A DNA stretch of 64,000 nucleotides, from NCBI GenBank assembly GCA_937922705.1, contig CALAIW010000005.1, positions 39,727 through 103,726 on the forward strand. Direction: 5' to 3'. The notes beneath the pieces are model-generated. The model saw only the letters and a program-made list of their open reading frames with translations, was not told where the DNA came from and searched no databases. The stretch comes from an uncultured bacterium. Its GTDB lineage: Bacteria > Atribacterota > Atribacteria > Atribacterales > Caldatribacteriaceae. A program made the translations under genes and the position numbers. Shown in pieces: positions 33,944 through 42,936 of the stretch (position 1 is the stretch's first letter; each line of letters opens with the position of its first letter).

Positions 33944-33963
33944 GGTAGAAGGAGGGATGGAAG

Positions 33964-34707
33964 GTGTGGAAACTTCTGTTTCTCGGTATCGTGTTTTTGA
34001 GTCTTTGGGCTCTGCCAGGAGAAGCCTTAGAAATCCGTTACCTTGGTCACTCTGCATTTTTCCTTTCCTTTGAGAGTGGTTTCCGGTGCGTTCTTGATCC
34101 CTTCAGTCCCGAGGTCGGCTATAGTATCCCAAAAAGCCTTGAAGCCCACGCCCTCATAAGCACCCATGAGCACTTTGACCACCTCTTCGAAGGCTTCCTG
34201 GGAAAACACCTCACCACCCTCGTAGGCACAAAAAGCAAGGGAGCGGACTGGAACCTTTTTGAAGAAACCATTGAGGGTGTCCACATTTTTGCCCTCCCTT
34301 CATACCACGACGAGAAGAAGGGAACGCTTCGAGGCAAAAACGCTATTATCGTCCTTGAGGGAGACACCATGCGCCTTGCCCATCTTGGAGATATCGGAGC
34401 CCTCCCCGAAAGAGAAGTTAAGGAAAAACTCCAGAATGTGGATATTCTCTTTGTCCCCACAGGAGGTCACTACACTCTTTCTCTTGACCTTGTTGTCAAA
34501 CTCATTCAAGAGCTCGCTCCACGAGTCGTCATCCCCATGCACTACCGGACAGAAGCCACAAAAGACTGGCCTATTGCACCCTTAGAGGAGTTCCTCAAAA
34601 GAGCAAAGACCTGGAAAGTCACAGAAAAGGACTCTCCTTTACGTATTCGCAAGGAAAACCTCCCCGAGACTACCGAAATTTGGGTGATGCAACCATGGAC
34701 CGAATGA
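33964..34707 (+). CDS. Secreted metallo-beta-lactamase-fold hydrolase (UlaG-like)
   Basis: A 247-aa protein with GTG start behind a GAAGGAGGG ribosome-binding site and an N-terminal signal or anchor (LLFLGIVFLSLWALPGEA). The metal-binding motif HxHxDH is in STHEHFDHL, with later HLGDIGAL and PMHYRTE, as in UlaG-type metallohydrolases. Export is suggested but unusual, since most UlaG-like enzymes are cytoplasmic. It overlaps the next gene by 13 bp. Substrate not known. Confidence 0.85.
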   Translation: MWKLLFLGIVFLSLWALPGEALEIRYLGHSAFFLSFESGFRCVLDPFSPEVGYSIPKSLEAHALISTHEHFDHLFEGFLGKHLTTLVGTKSKGADWNLFEETIEGVHIFALPSYHDEKKGTLRGKNAIIVLEGDTMRLAHLGDIGALPEREVKEKLQNVDILFVPTGGHYTLSLDLVVKLIQELAPRVVIPMHYRTEATKDWPIAPLEEFLKRAKTWKVTEKDSPLRIRKENLPETTEIWVMQPWTE

Positions 34708-35282
34708 GTCTTCTTATGCTCTTTGCCCTTCTCTTGAGCGCTTTCCCAGCTCACGCCCAAGACAACCAGAGCTTGGGCATCCTCGAAATTTCCTTCGACT
34801 TTACGCGACAGCGGACCATCGCCTCCAATCAGTATGCCGTATGGATTGAAGACTCAGAGGGGAATCTGGTACAAACGCTCTATGTCACTGCCTTCACGGG
34901 TAAGGGAGGATACCTTCGTCGGCCTGATTGCCTTCCACTTTGGGTACAGAAAGCCCGCCCTCAGGAACTTCCCAATATCGATGTTGTAACGAGTGCGACA
35001 CCACGAAGTGGACCACAAGTGCACACCTGGGATGGGAGGGACGCAAAGGGGAATTTTGTGTCTCCGGGAACGTATCGCTTCGTCATCGAAGCTACCCTCT
35101 ATTGGTCGAACCGAGTAGTCTTTTCAGGGACTTTCGCGTATGGCGGGAAGAGCGTGGATTCCATTCCCGTTACCGCCGAGTACTTTGGTGGGAAAGAAAA
35201 CAAAGGAATGATTACCAACCTCACTGCACGTTACAAAGCGCAGAGAGAAGTACTTAAAGAAAGCACGGCAGATACACTGTGA
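34695..35282 (+). CDS. Secreted DUF2271 protein
   Basis: A 195-aa protein with a signal peptide (SLLMLFALLLSAFPAHAQD) and a DUF2271 domain: QYAVWIEDSEGNLVQTLYVT, KGGYLRRPDCLPLWV, SATPRSGPQVHTWDGRDAKGNFVSPGTYRFVIEAT. In other genomes this family accompanies membrane-bound redox or flavoprotein systems, but no such partner is seen next to it here. ATG 34695 is preferred over ATG 34704. It ends 3 bp from the convergent UroD-like gene. Confidence 0.85.
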   Translation: MDRMSLLMLFALLLSAFPAHAQDNQSLGILEISFDFTRQRTIASNQYAVWIEDSEGNLVQTLYVTAFTGKGGYLRRPDCLPLWVQKARPQELPNIDVVTSATPRSGPQVHTWDGRDAKGNFVSPGTYRFVIEATLYWSNRVVFSGTFAYGGKSVDSIPVTAEYFGGKENKGMITNLTARYKAQREVLKESTADTL

Positions 35283-35285
35283 AGC

Positions 35286-36395
35286 TCATGCCCAAAACCG
35301 CAATCCCTCATCGAGCATGACCAAGTACTGCCTGAGAGGGACGTAATTGGCGATGGAATTCCCCGAGCCCAGGGCAAAGCCAAAAGATGGAGCAAGTTCT
35401 TTGAGAATGCCACGTACGTATTGGCGAAGGTCTTCCTCGGGAAGACGGATGAGTTGGTCAAGGTCGACACCGCCAAGGATACCTACTCGATTTCCATAGC
35501 GTTTTCCGAACTCGGTAACCGGGAGAATCGCGTCCTGGAAGGAATGGAAGGCATCAATGGGAACCTGCTCAAGGAACGCATCAAAAACCTGGTAAATGTT
35601 CCCACAAGAATGGAGAAAGTAGTACTTCCCCCTTTCATGGGCAAGGTCACAGAGCTTTTTATGCCAAGGAAAGACAAACTCCTCAAGGTCTCGAGGTGCA
35701 AGAAAAGTGGCACTCCTGTATCCCCAGTCATCCCCCTGGAAAATCCCGCCCACTATGTCCAAATCGATAAGCGACCGATAGAACGCAAGAGTAATCTCCC
35801 CCACACGGTTGAAGACTGCTCGAACGAGAGACCGGTCCTCGTAAAGGAGAAAGGCAAGACCCTCAAAGCCAAGAAGCGTCTCGCTGACAACTTCAAAAAT
35901 CCCACCACAGGCATTGAGCAAAAGCTTCATGCCTTCGGGGAGGATACGGGAAAGTTCCTCATACGGGGAGAAGTCAAATACCTCTACCCTGGGCCAGGGG
36001 TAACGTTCGAAATCCTCCCAGGAGGTGATAACCCCTGAAGACTCTTCCACCCATTCCCGGACTCCCCGAGAAAGGCAAGCCGTATCCTCACCCTTGCGGA
36101 CCTTAGCCTCAAAGCGAAGGCCCATCCCAGGGATATCCACAAAAATGCAGTAGTCATACCCCAAACGCTTGAAAAAACGCACATACTGACGAAGGAACAA
36201 AGGCATGCTCTCTGGAGTAGGCGGTGCAAGAGTTTCACCAAAAAAGCACTGCGTTACTTCCCCAATGACCTCAAGGTCAATAAGGAGCTCGGCAAAGTGC
36301 ACCCGCTTAGGTTTTTTCTTTCGGGTTAGAACACCGATGCATTCGGCAAAATCCGGGACAAAACGGTCGTTTGCAATCCACTCTAGGATACGCAT
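35286..36395 (-). CDS. Uroporphyrinogen decarboxylase (URO-D) family protein
   Basis: A 369-aa protein with the URO-D/MtaA TIM-barrel pattern: LLNACGGIFEVVSETLLGFEGLAFLLYED, FQGDDWGYRSATFLAPRDLEEFVFPWHKKL and the metal-site motif HSCGN near the C-terminal third (KYYFLHSCGNIYQVFDAFL). The HxC motif marks zinc-dependent methyltransferase-like members, not heme-pathway HemE. Substrate unknown. It abuts yjbQ and ends the mre11 operon, with no clear functional tie. Confidence 0.85.
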   Translation of the reverse strand: MRILEWIANDRFVPDFAECIGVLTRKKKPKRVHFAELLIDLEVIGEVTQCFFGETLAPPTPESMPLFLRQYVRFFKRLGYDYCIFVDIPGMGLRFEAKVRKGEDTACLSRGVREWVEESSGVITSWEDFERYPWPRVEVFDFSPYEELSRILPEGMKLLLNACGGIFEVVSETLLGFEGLAFLLYEDRSLVRAVFNRVGEITLAFYRSLIDLDIVGGIFQGDDWGYRSATFLAPRDLEEFVFPWHKKLCDLAHERGKYYFLHSCGNIYQVFDAFLEQVPIDAFHSFQDAILPVTEFGKRYGNRVGILGGVDLDQLIRLPEEDLRQYVRGILKELAPSFGFALGSGNSIANYVPLRQYLVMLDEGLRFWA

Positions 36396-36791
36396 CTATT
36401 CCCCCACAATCTGGACCCAAACACGGCGCTGCCTTGGACCATCAAACTCACAGAAAAAAATCCCCTGCCACGTCCCAAGGAGAATCTCGCCATTCTCAAA
36501 AACCACGCTTACTGAGGGACCCACTAAAGATGCCTTGACATGGGCAGGCGCATTCCCCTCCCCATGCTCATAGGGGAGACTCTCAGGAACCGCATGGCGG
36601 AGACCCCGCAGGATATCAAGAACTACGTCTGGATCGGCATTTTCGTTAATGGTGACCCCAGCAGTTGTGTGGGGAACATACACCGTACAAATCCCTCGCT
36701 TTTTTCCTGACTCCCGCACCGCCTGACGAACAAAGGAAGTGATATTCACCATTTCCTCTTTTCGCCTTGTGGCTATGGTCAACTCGCGCAC
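36396..36791 (-). CDS. yjbQ: YjbQ/UPF0047 family protein
   Basis: A 131-aa protein of the YjbQ (UPF0047) family, whose Escherichia coli member has weak thiamine-phosphate synthase activity but unknown main role. All family motifs are here: VYVPHTTAGVTINENADPDV, EHGEGNAPAHVKASLVGPS and GTWQGIFFCEFDGPR, including the conserved His/Asn/Asp pocket residues. It lies 12 bp after herA and directly before the URO-D gene. Confidence 0.92.
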   Translation of the reverse strand: MRELTIATRRKEEMVNITSFVRQAVRESGKKRGICTVYVPHTTAGVTINENADPDVVLDILRGLRHAVPESLPYEHGEGNAPAHVKASLVGPSVSVVFENGEILLGTWQGIFFCEFDGPRQRRVWVQIVGE

Positions 36792-36803
36792 AATCCCACC
36801 CCC

Positions 36804-38759
36804 TCACTCGAAGAGTTTCTGGAATTCTTCCTCAGAGAGTGGCGCAACATCTTCCCCATACCGCAAGGTGCGCTTTTCCTCAGACGTCGCCCAAGGCGTA
36901 AGAGGAAAGCGAACGGTTAGAGGAAGGCGGAAAAAGGGCTGATCAACGATGACCTCACCCGGAAGGAGTGAGGCTGCCTTCTCTCGAAAAACACCTTGAA
37001 GGTGGGCATATTCTTCTTTGCTGAGCTCTGCATACTTTTGCCGCCCCACGACTGTGGTTGCTGCCTGAGTCACAACCCGGTAATCCACTTGCGATGCCGT
37101 TTGCTCTGCCCCAATGAGGACAATTCGGAACGACCGCCCTCGTTCAGCTACATCCCGGAAAATCTGTCCAAGGAAACCCCCTCCTTCCCGGGGGGCATAT
37201 TTGTTGAGTTCATCAAGATACACAAAAACCGGCTCTTTCAGGAGGTCCTGTTCTTTTGCCCAGAGCATCTCTCGAAGCACTGCTCCAACGACAAAAGCCT
37301 GCCCCCGGGGCGGGAGCTTGGCAATATCAACCACCGTCACCCCACCAGGTCGGTTCCAGGGAAGGGCATAGGGAGGTCTCGGAGGGTTATTAAGGACTCT
37401 ACTTGGGGAAGGGAGAATGCTCCGCCAAAGCCTCGAGAGACCGCTCCGCTCAGCCAGACGAAGTCGCCGAGAAATGGCAAGAACCGTCCGCTTGTCTGCA
37501 TCCTCCTCTCCAAGCTTCTTCACCAAGTCGTTACCACCTTCGCCAGTACCTCCGGCATACCCGCGAAGGAGGTCCACAAGGTCCCGAAGAGCATTGGGAA
37601 GCCCAAAACGGCGCAACATACAGGAAGGGTCTTCGCCACATACCGCAAGGTACACCCGCACCAAGGTGCGGTCATCAAGCCCTTCAAGGGCAAAGCGGAT
37701 ATTTTCCTCCCGGTAGGGTGTGTCCTCCGAGAAGAGCTCAGATTTTGCATCGCGAACAAGGTTTTCGTACTGATCGTGCAGAAACTCCTCAATAACAGAG
37801 ACCACGAGGGAAAAGTTTGGATTCTTCTCAAGTTCTTCAGGGTCAAAAAAGAGGGGCAAGAGCCCAAGTTCAGCAATATCCAAGATATCCCATCCATAGA
37901 TTTGAACCTTGTCTCGGGAATGGACAAGAGCAGGCTGCCCATTTGGTTTTGGAGGTACCGCAACAGTCACATTTTCAAAAGGCTTTGCTTCAATACCAAA
38001 GCGCTGAAACATATTCCTCCAGAGGAAAACCTCTCGTGTGTTCTCTCTGCTTTCCCACTCACTGTTCCAGTAGTCCAGAAAAAGGAGGCTTTCTCCTTTC
38101 ACGTTGAAAACGATGGCTCGGCTATTCCGCAGAAAGGTCGCTACATCATTCGCCAGAAAACACTGCGAAGCCTGCGGGTAGTTGAGCATCATCCAGAGGA
38201 GAAAGGTAGCATACGAGGTTTTGGCTGCAACCCCTGATTGTCCGCTCACGTTGATGTGTGCTCCGTTGTCCCCAAGGATGTATCGCACATCAAGATACGC
38301 CACCTCGTCGTTAGAAAGCACTCCACAAGGGAGCGCTCTTTTGGCTTTCTTGACCTCGTCAAACCCCAGGGCAACATCGGTCTCTTCGGGGTGAGCAAGG
38401 AAAACCCGCTCACCTACCGGGGGAGGAACAAGAGAGGGAATGGTTACGAAACCTTCCCCTTCCTTCTTAAGCGTTCGGGTCACCACTACCTGTCCGAGGT
38501 AAATAGTGACGCCACTATACTGCCCTTGGGCATACGCCTCCTCCTGGTACCCAGTTGTGACCGTTCCATCCCATGACGCCACAACTTCGTTAATCACCCC
38601 GTACAGGCGAAATACCTCGCTGCCCCAGGAAAAATCCACTCGCACAATGGTCTCAAGCCGGATACCCGAGGAGAACGCTGGGTGCATTCGCACCCAGAAG
38701 GTGTATGGGGTAACCTCCCGAAGCCCTGTAACCGTACCAATTGCTTCCATATGCCTCAC
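36804..38759 (-). CDS. herA: HerA DNA translocase/helicase ATPase
   Basis: HerA is a hexameric DNA-pumping ATPase that works with NurA on DNA ends resected by Mre11-Rad50. The 651-aa protein begins with a HAS-barrel (IGTVTGLREVTPYTFWVRMHPAFSSGIRLETIVRVDF). A modified Walker A is GQSGVAAKTS at 173-182, with Ala instead of Gly before the lysine, and Walker B is VFVYLDELNKYAP. An arginine-rich motor part follows (LIGAEQTASQVDYRVVTQAATTVVGRQ). GTG 38759 overlaps nurA by 4 bp; ATG 38750 is equally plausible. Confidence 0.88.
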   Translation of the reverse strand: MRHMEAIGTVTGLREVTPYTFWVRMHPAFSSGIRLETIVRVDFSWGSEVFRLYGVINEVVASWDGTVTTGYQEEAYAQGQYSGVTIYLGQVVVTRTLKKEGEGFVTIPSLVPPPVGERVFLAHPEETDVALGFDEVKKAKRALPCGVLSNDEVAYLDVRYILGDNGAHINVSGQSGVAAKTSYATFLLWMMLNYPQASQCFLANDVATFLRNSRAIVFNVKGESLLFLDYWNSEWESRENTREVFLWRNMFQRFGIEAKPFENVTVAVPPKPNGQPALVHSRDKVQIYGWDILDIAELGLLPLFFDPEELEKNPNFSLVVSVIEEFLHDQYENLVRDAKSELFSEDTPYREENIRFALEGLDDRTLVRVYLAVCGEDPSCMLRRFGLPNALRDLVDLLRGYAGGTGEGGNDLVKKLGEEDADKRTVLAISRRLRLAERSGLSRLWRSILPSPSRVLNNPPRPPYALPWNRPGGVTVVDIAKLPPRGQAFVVGAVLREMLWAKEQDLLKEPVFVYLDELNKYAPREGGGFLGQIFRDVAERGRSFRIVLIGAEQTASQVDYRVVTQAATTVVGRQKYAELSKEEYAHLQGVFREKAASLLPGEVIVDQPFFRLPLTVRFPLTPWATSEEKRTLRYGEDVAPLSEEEFQKLFE

Positions 38760-39820
38760 CTCTTTCCTCTCCAGAGCGCCTGCCGGACAAGCTCCTGAAC
38801 AAGGCTTGAAGGAGCAAAGTGCTGGCTCAAACGCTCTTCAAGGGCAATGATAGGGAAAAGGTTTTCTGGGAGCCTCTTCCAGGGATAATCCCCAGTGAGG
38901 TTAGGAAGAACCCGAGAAAGACCATCAAAAAACTCGCTAATTTCCTCCCGGAAAAAGGGAAACTGTTCTTTTGGAACCGCAACCTCAAGACGAACAAGAC
39001 CCTTCCAGGGAAAGGCGGGGTCCTCAAGAAGGCGTAAGTACGAAAAAATGCGCAAAACATCATCTCGATTCTCCCGCAAAAAACCTGCCACAAAGGGTGT
39101 CCTTCGGCCCCGGGGTAAGTGCAAAAGCTCCTCCAGCCACTCTGGAGGGAGACGAAGCTCCTCCACCCTCTTGACCATACCACAAGGGCCGACATTGGGA
39201 ATGAAAGAGGGAGGGTCAATAAAGTGAATGGTTCCATCCTTTACCACTGGAAAGCCCTGGGGAAGAAGGCTTCTGACCACTTCTTGCTCAAGATGTTGCA
39301 TAACGTTAAGGACCGCCTGTCGGGCTACATCAAGATCAGGCAGAGCCTGGGGAAGCCGTCTTGTTTCCGAGAGACGAAAGACCAGACCCATACCGAGGTC
39401 AATTTCTGGACGCTCCACGGCAGTTCCCAAGGCAAGTTCCTCCCCTGCCCCAAGAACCCGGTTGTGCCTTGGAGGAGAATCGGGAGAGAAACCAAAGAAA
39501 AGCCCTTTCCCTTTTTCCCAGGCAACCCATGAAGCGGCGACTTCCCCAAGGAGCAGCACAGCAGTACGAAAAAGAATCCGGGCATGAATACGCATCTTTC
39601 CATCGACAAAAAAAATCCGGTCAAAGACTGGGGAAGAGTTGATATCTTTAGGAAATTCCTGCCACTCTTCGCTCTCCCAGAAATCTTTTGGAGCAAGAGG
39701 AATGGTATCGCCAACATCGCGGTAGAAGAAAACTTCCTCCCCCCCATACCAGTGATCCACCTGGGCAAAATTCTCTCGAAGGAGCTCAACTATATCGCGA
39801 GACCTTCGCTCCTCTTCCAC
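38756..39820 (-). CDS. nurA: NurA nuclease family protein
   Basis: NurA is the nuclease partner of HerA in end resection. The 354-aa protein shows a nuclease-like core: the conserved aspartate D73 in RIFFVDGKMRIHARI, GEVAASWVAWEKG, then a C-terminal acidic/hydrophobic motif in LVRLEVAVPKEQFPFFREEISEFF. The family is divergent; identity is supported strongly by its position between rad50 and herA, with 31-bp and 4-bp overlaps. The active site should be checked by alignment. Confidence 0.75.
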   Translation of the reverse strand: MEEERRSRDIVELLRENFAQVDHWYGGEEVFFYRDVGDTIPLAPKDFWESEEWQEFPKDINSSPVFDRIFFVDGKMRIHARILFRTAVLLLGEVAASWVAWEKGKGLFFGFSPDSPPRHNRVLGAGEELALGTAVERPEIDLGMGLVFRLSETRRLPQALPDLDVARQAVLNVMQHLEQEVVRSLLPQGFPVVKDGTIHFIDPPSFIPNVGPCGMVKRVEELRLPPEWLEELLHLPRGRRTPFVAGFLRENRDDVLRIFSYLRLLEDPAFPWKGLVRLEVAVPKEQFPFFREEISEFFDGLSRVLPNLTGDYPWKRLPENLFPIIALEERLSQHFAPSSLVQELVRQALWRGKR

Positions 39821-42800
39821 CGAACCATTCCCTCCCGAACTTCAAGTTGCACCGGGAAGTACCCAGCAAAATCCGGGTCATGGGTTACAATCCCCACCAT
39901 TTTCCCTTCCCGACTCAAACGGAATATGGCATCAGCCACAAGGTCAAGGTGCTCCCGATCAAGGGTTGAAAAACCCTCATCGATAAAGAGGCATTCGGTT
40001 CTCCGGGCGTACCTCTCCTCTAGCCGGAGACCCGATAAGGCCAGGGCTAAGGCAAGGGCAATAAGGGTCTTCTCTCCCCCCGAACACTCTTCAGGCAAGC
40101 GCTCCCCTCCCCCAAACTTACGGTCAAGGACAGCAATGTCTGCCATGCCCCGGTTCATCTGCATTCTCAGGGCATACCTCCCCCCAGAAAGTCCCAGAAG
40201 AATACGTGAACTTTCCTTTTCAAGGCGGGCAAAGAGAATCTGGAGAAGGTAGTTTTTGAAACCTCCCACTTCCAGAGCTCGCTGCAGTTCAGTATGGATT
40301 TCGTAAACCTTCGATTTCTCCCCTACCCTAACCTTGAGTTCCTTCCACTCCCTTTGTTTCTCTTCGTTTTGCCGAATCCCTTCCCGAATCTCTCCAATAC
40401 GTTTGTGAAGATCGTGCATCTTCTTTTCCAGACTCACAAGCTCCTCTTCTAGCTTTGGAAGCGCGGTTTCCAAAGCTTCCTCTGAAAGACCGAGAACCTC
40501 CTCAAAATGCCTTTTCTCCTTCTCCTTTTCAGCCTTTTGTCTCGTAAGTCCTTCAAGCTCTCCCTCGAGACGGTGCAGCTCTTCCCGGCTTTTCCCTGGC
40601 GTCCGCTCAAGGAACCTGCGATAGGTTGCTTCGGTCCATTGCCTTTTTTCAAGCTCTGTCAAGAAGAGTTCCCGAAGACGAGCTTCCTCGCGGGTGAGGG
40701 TTTCCCTCTCTTCTCGACGCCGCTTGATACTCTCTGCAAGGCGCATACGCTCAAGGGCTAGAAAATCGATGCGTTCCCTTTTTGCCTTAATCTCCCCTCC
40801 GATGCGCAACTCTTCTTGCTCGGCTTCTTTGAGCTTTGCTCTAAGATCCTCGAGAAACTCAGAGAAATTATCTCCTGGAATTCCCCAAAAACTACAGTAC
40901 TCTACAAAGAGCCTTTCCTGAGACTTGAGTTCTTCATGCACCCTTTCCTTTCGAGCACCGACTTCCAAAAGACGTTTCTCCTCCTTTTTCCTTTCTTCCT
41001 CAAGAAAACGGAGTCTTCCCTGGAGTTCTGAAAGCTTCCTGCGCTGTACTTCCAGCTCTTTCTGGAGGGCTTCCTTTTCTTTCCCCTTCGACCGCACCCA
41101 TTCCCGAAAATGCGAAAGAGTAAACCCTTCCCAAGAGGGATATCCAGAGAAATCAAGCGTCTCTGCGATTTTTTTGCGAAGCTCGTGCCATTCCTGGGAG
41201 AGGGATGCACCCATCCTTTGTACCTCTTCAAGTTCCGCCCTCTTTCGTTCTCTTTCAAGAGATACCTTCTCTACCTCCTCCTCAAGATGGTCCTTTCGAG
41301 AAAGAAGGGACATCCACTCCTCCTGAAAATTCCGGTATTCCCGCTCTAAGGCTACAATGTCGACCCGTTCTCGCTCTCCCTCCGGAAAAGGAACCCGGCT
41401 CCCACACACTGGGCAAACTCCCTGACGGCGCCATTCCTCTTCAAGTTCTCCAACAACAAAAACTTTCACTCCCTGACGGTACCAAGCCTCATACGCGTCC
41501 TTCCTTGCTTCAAGAACCTTAAGACGCGCCTCAAGGTTTTCCTTTTCGCTGGTGAGCTTTTGTATTTGCTCGTCGCATTGTTCCACCTCTTTTCGGAGCT
41601 TCTGCCACTCCTGCCTTAATCGCTCAAGCTCCTGGGCTTTTCTCTGCTCCTCGGGAAGGAGTTCATCAAGAATCTGCAAAGCCTCTTCAATCCTCGCATA
41701 CCTCTCTTCAACCTGAGAAAGCACAACCTCCTTCTCGTGGAGTGCTTCTTTCCTTCTTGTCTCTTCCTCCTTGAGGCGCTCTTCCTCCTCAAGGAGTCCA
41801 GCAATCCTTGTCCTGAGCTCTCCCTCTTTCTCTTCCCAAAGAGCGAATTCCCCCTTACACCTCACAAAAGCCTCAAAAAGCGGTTTTCCACGAGTTTCAA
41901 TCTCATGAATAAACTCGTGTACCTTCTCCTTCTCCTTTTTCCAAAAGGCTTCATCCTCAAGGAGCTTCGAAAGCGTCTCTTCTGTTTCCTTAAGGGCTTT
42001 GGTGGTTTCCTCAAGGAGTTCCTCTTCTTTTTCCTCTTCGCGAGCCATCAAAGCCACAAGTTCTTTGACCTGTTTCCAGGGCTTCTCAAAAGTCTCATGG
42101 AGACGGTGTGCAAGCTCAACCGCCTCGTCCTCCTCAACAAGGCGAAGGAGTTCTGCGTGTTTTCTCTTGAGGTCTCCAATACGCTTCGTGTACTCCCTAA
42201 CTTCCCTGGCAACTTCCCGGAACTTCTTCATCTTCTCAAGACGTTCTCGAAGCACCATTGTATACTCTTGCAATGCCACAAGCTCTCTATCAAGTACTCC
42301 CTCTTCCTCGCGGAGTCGCGATCTTTCCTTTTCAAGATCTGCAGCCTCAAGGAAGCGAAGCTTTTCCCGAAGTGGTCCAAGCTCTCCTTCAAGGAGCCTG
42401 ACTGTATCGCGGACTTTCTCCCGCATTGTGTCAAGGATATCAAGGCCGAAGAGACTGCTTAACGTCTTGAAACGGTCTGCTGAAGAGGCCTCAACAAAAG
42501 CAAGGGTCTCTCCCTGAGGAAGAAAAACAGAGGAACGAAAGGTCAAGGCATCACACCCAAGAAGGGCCTCAATACATGCATTGACCCCCTGTTCCCCAGA
42601 GGCCAGCGGTTTCCATCGTTCCCCCTCATAACGCTCAAGATACGCCACCCCTCCTTGCTTCACTGAGTACTCTCGGGTAACCCGGAACCGCCCTCCGGCA
42701 ACAGAAAACTCAAACTGTACCCGCAAAGCTTTATCGGAGCTTCCTCGATGAATGAGCTCCTTTTTACTCCGCTCTACGCGTATGCCCCGTCCGTACAAGG

Positions 42801-42936
42801 CAAAGTACATCGCTTCAAGAAGCGATGATTTTCCTGCTCCGTTGGGACCTACAATGACAAAAAGGTCGGAGGGAAAATCAAGTTCCACCTTCTCAAGTCC
42901 CAGGAAACGCTCAAGCTTCAGGTAAAGCGGCCTCAT
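39790..42936 (-). CDS. sbcC: Rad50/SbcC DNA repair ATPase
   Basis: Rad50/SbcC is the SMC-like ATPase that tethers and opens DNA ends with Mre11. From ATG 42936 the protein is 1048 aa; the longer track frame is inside sbcD. Walker A is VGPNGAGKSSLLEAMY near residues 30-45; long coiled coils flank a zinc hook CPVC at 508-511 (GVCPVCGSRVP); the C-terminal half has the signature SGGEKTLIALALALALS and Walker B ECLFIDEGFSTLD. Start overlaps sbcD by 26 bp. Confidence 0.95.
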   Translation of the reverse strand: MRPLYLKLERFLGLEKVELDFPSDLFVIVGPNGAGKSSLLEAMYFALYGRGIRVERSKKELIHRGSSDKALRVQFEFSVAGGRFRVTREYSVKQGGVAYLERYEGERWKPLASGEQGVNACIEALLGCDALTFRSSVFLPQGETLAFVEASSADRFKTLSSLFGLDILDTMREKVRDTVRLLEGELGPLREKLRFLEAADLEKERSRLREEEGVLDRELVALQEYTMVLRERLEKMKKFREVAREVREYTKRIGDLKRKHAELLRLVEEDEAVELAHRLHETFEKPWKQVKELVALMAREEEKEEELLEETTKALKETEETLSKLLEDEAFWKKEKEKVHEFIHEIETRGKPLFEAFVRCKGEFALWEEKEGELRTRIAGLLEEEERLKEEETRRKEALHEKEVVLSQVEERYARIEEALQILDELLPEEQRKAQELERLRQEWQKLRKEVEQCDEQIQKLTSEKENLEARLKVLEARKDAYEAWYRQGVKVFVVGELEEEWRRQGVCPVCGSRVPFPEGERERVDIVALEREYRNFQEEWMSLLSRKDHLEEEVEKVSLERERKRAELEEVQRMGASLSQEWHELRKKIAETLDFSGYPSWEGFTLSHFREWVRSKGKEKEALQKELEVQRRKLSELQGRLRFLEEERKKEEKRLLEVGARKERVHEELKSQERLFVEYCSFWGIPGDNFSEFLEDLRAKLKEAEQEELRIGGEIKAKRERIDFLALERMRLAESIKRRREERETLTREEARLRELFLTELEKRQWTEATYRRFLERTPGKSREELHRLEGELEGLTRQKAEKEKEKRHFEEVLGLSEEALETALPKLEEELVSLEKKMHDLHKRIGEIREGIRQNEEKQREWKELKVRVGEKSKVYEIHTELQRALEVGGFKNYLLQILFARLEKESSRILLGLSGGRYALRMQMNRGMADIAVLDRKFGGGERLPEECSGGEKTLIALALALALSGLRLEERYARRTECLFIDEGFSTLDREHLDLVADAIFRLSREGKMVGIVTHDPDFAGYFPVQLEVREGMVRWKRSEGLAI

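Noticed and set aside
36996-38237. 413-aa plus-strand ORF
   Set aside because: It is antisense to herA; its sequence has no domain pattern and lies entirely within a clear gene.
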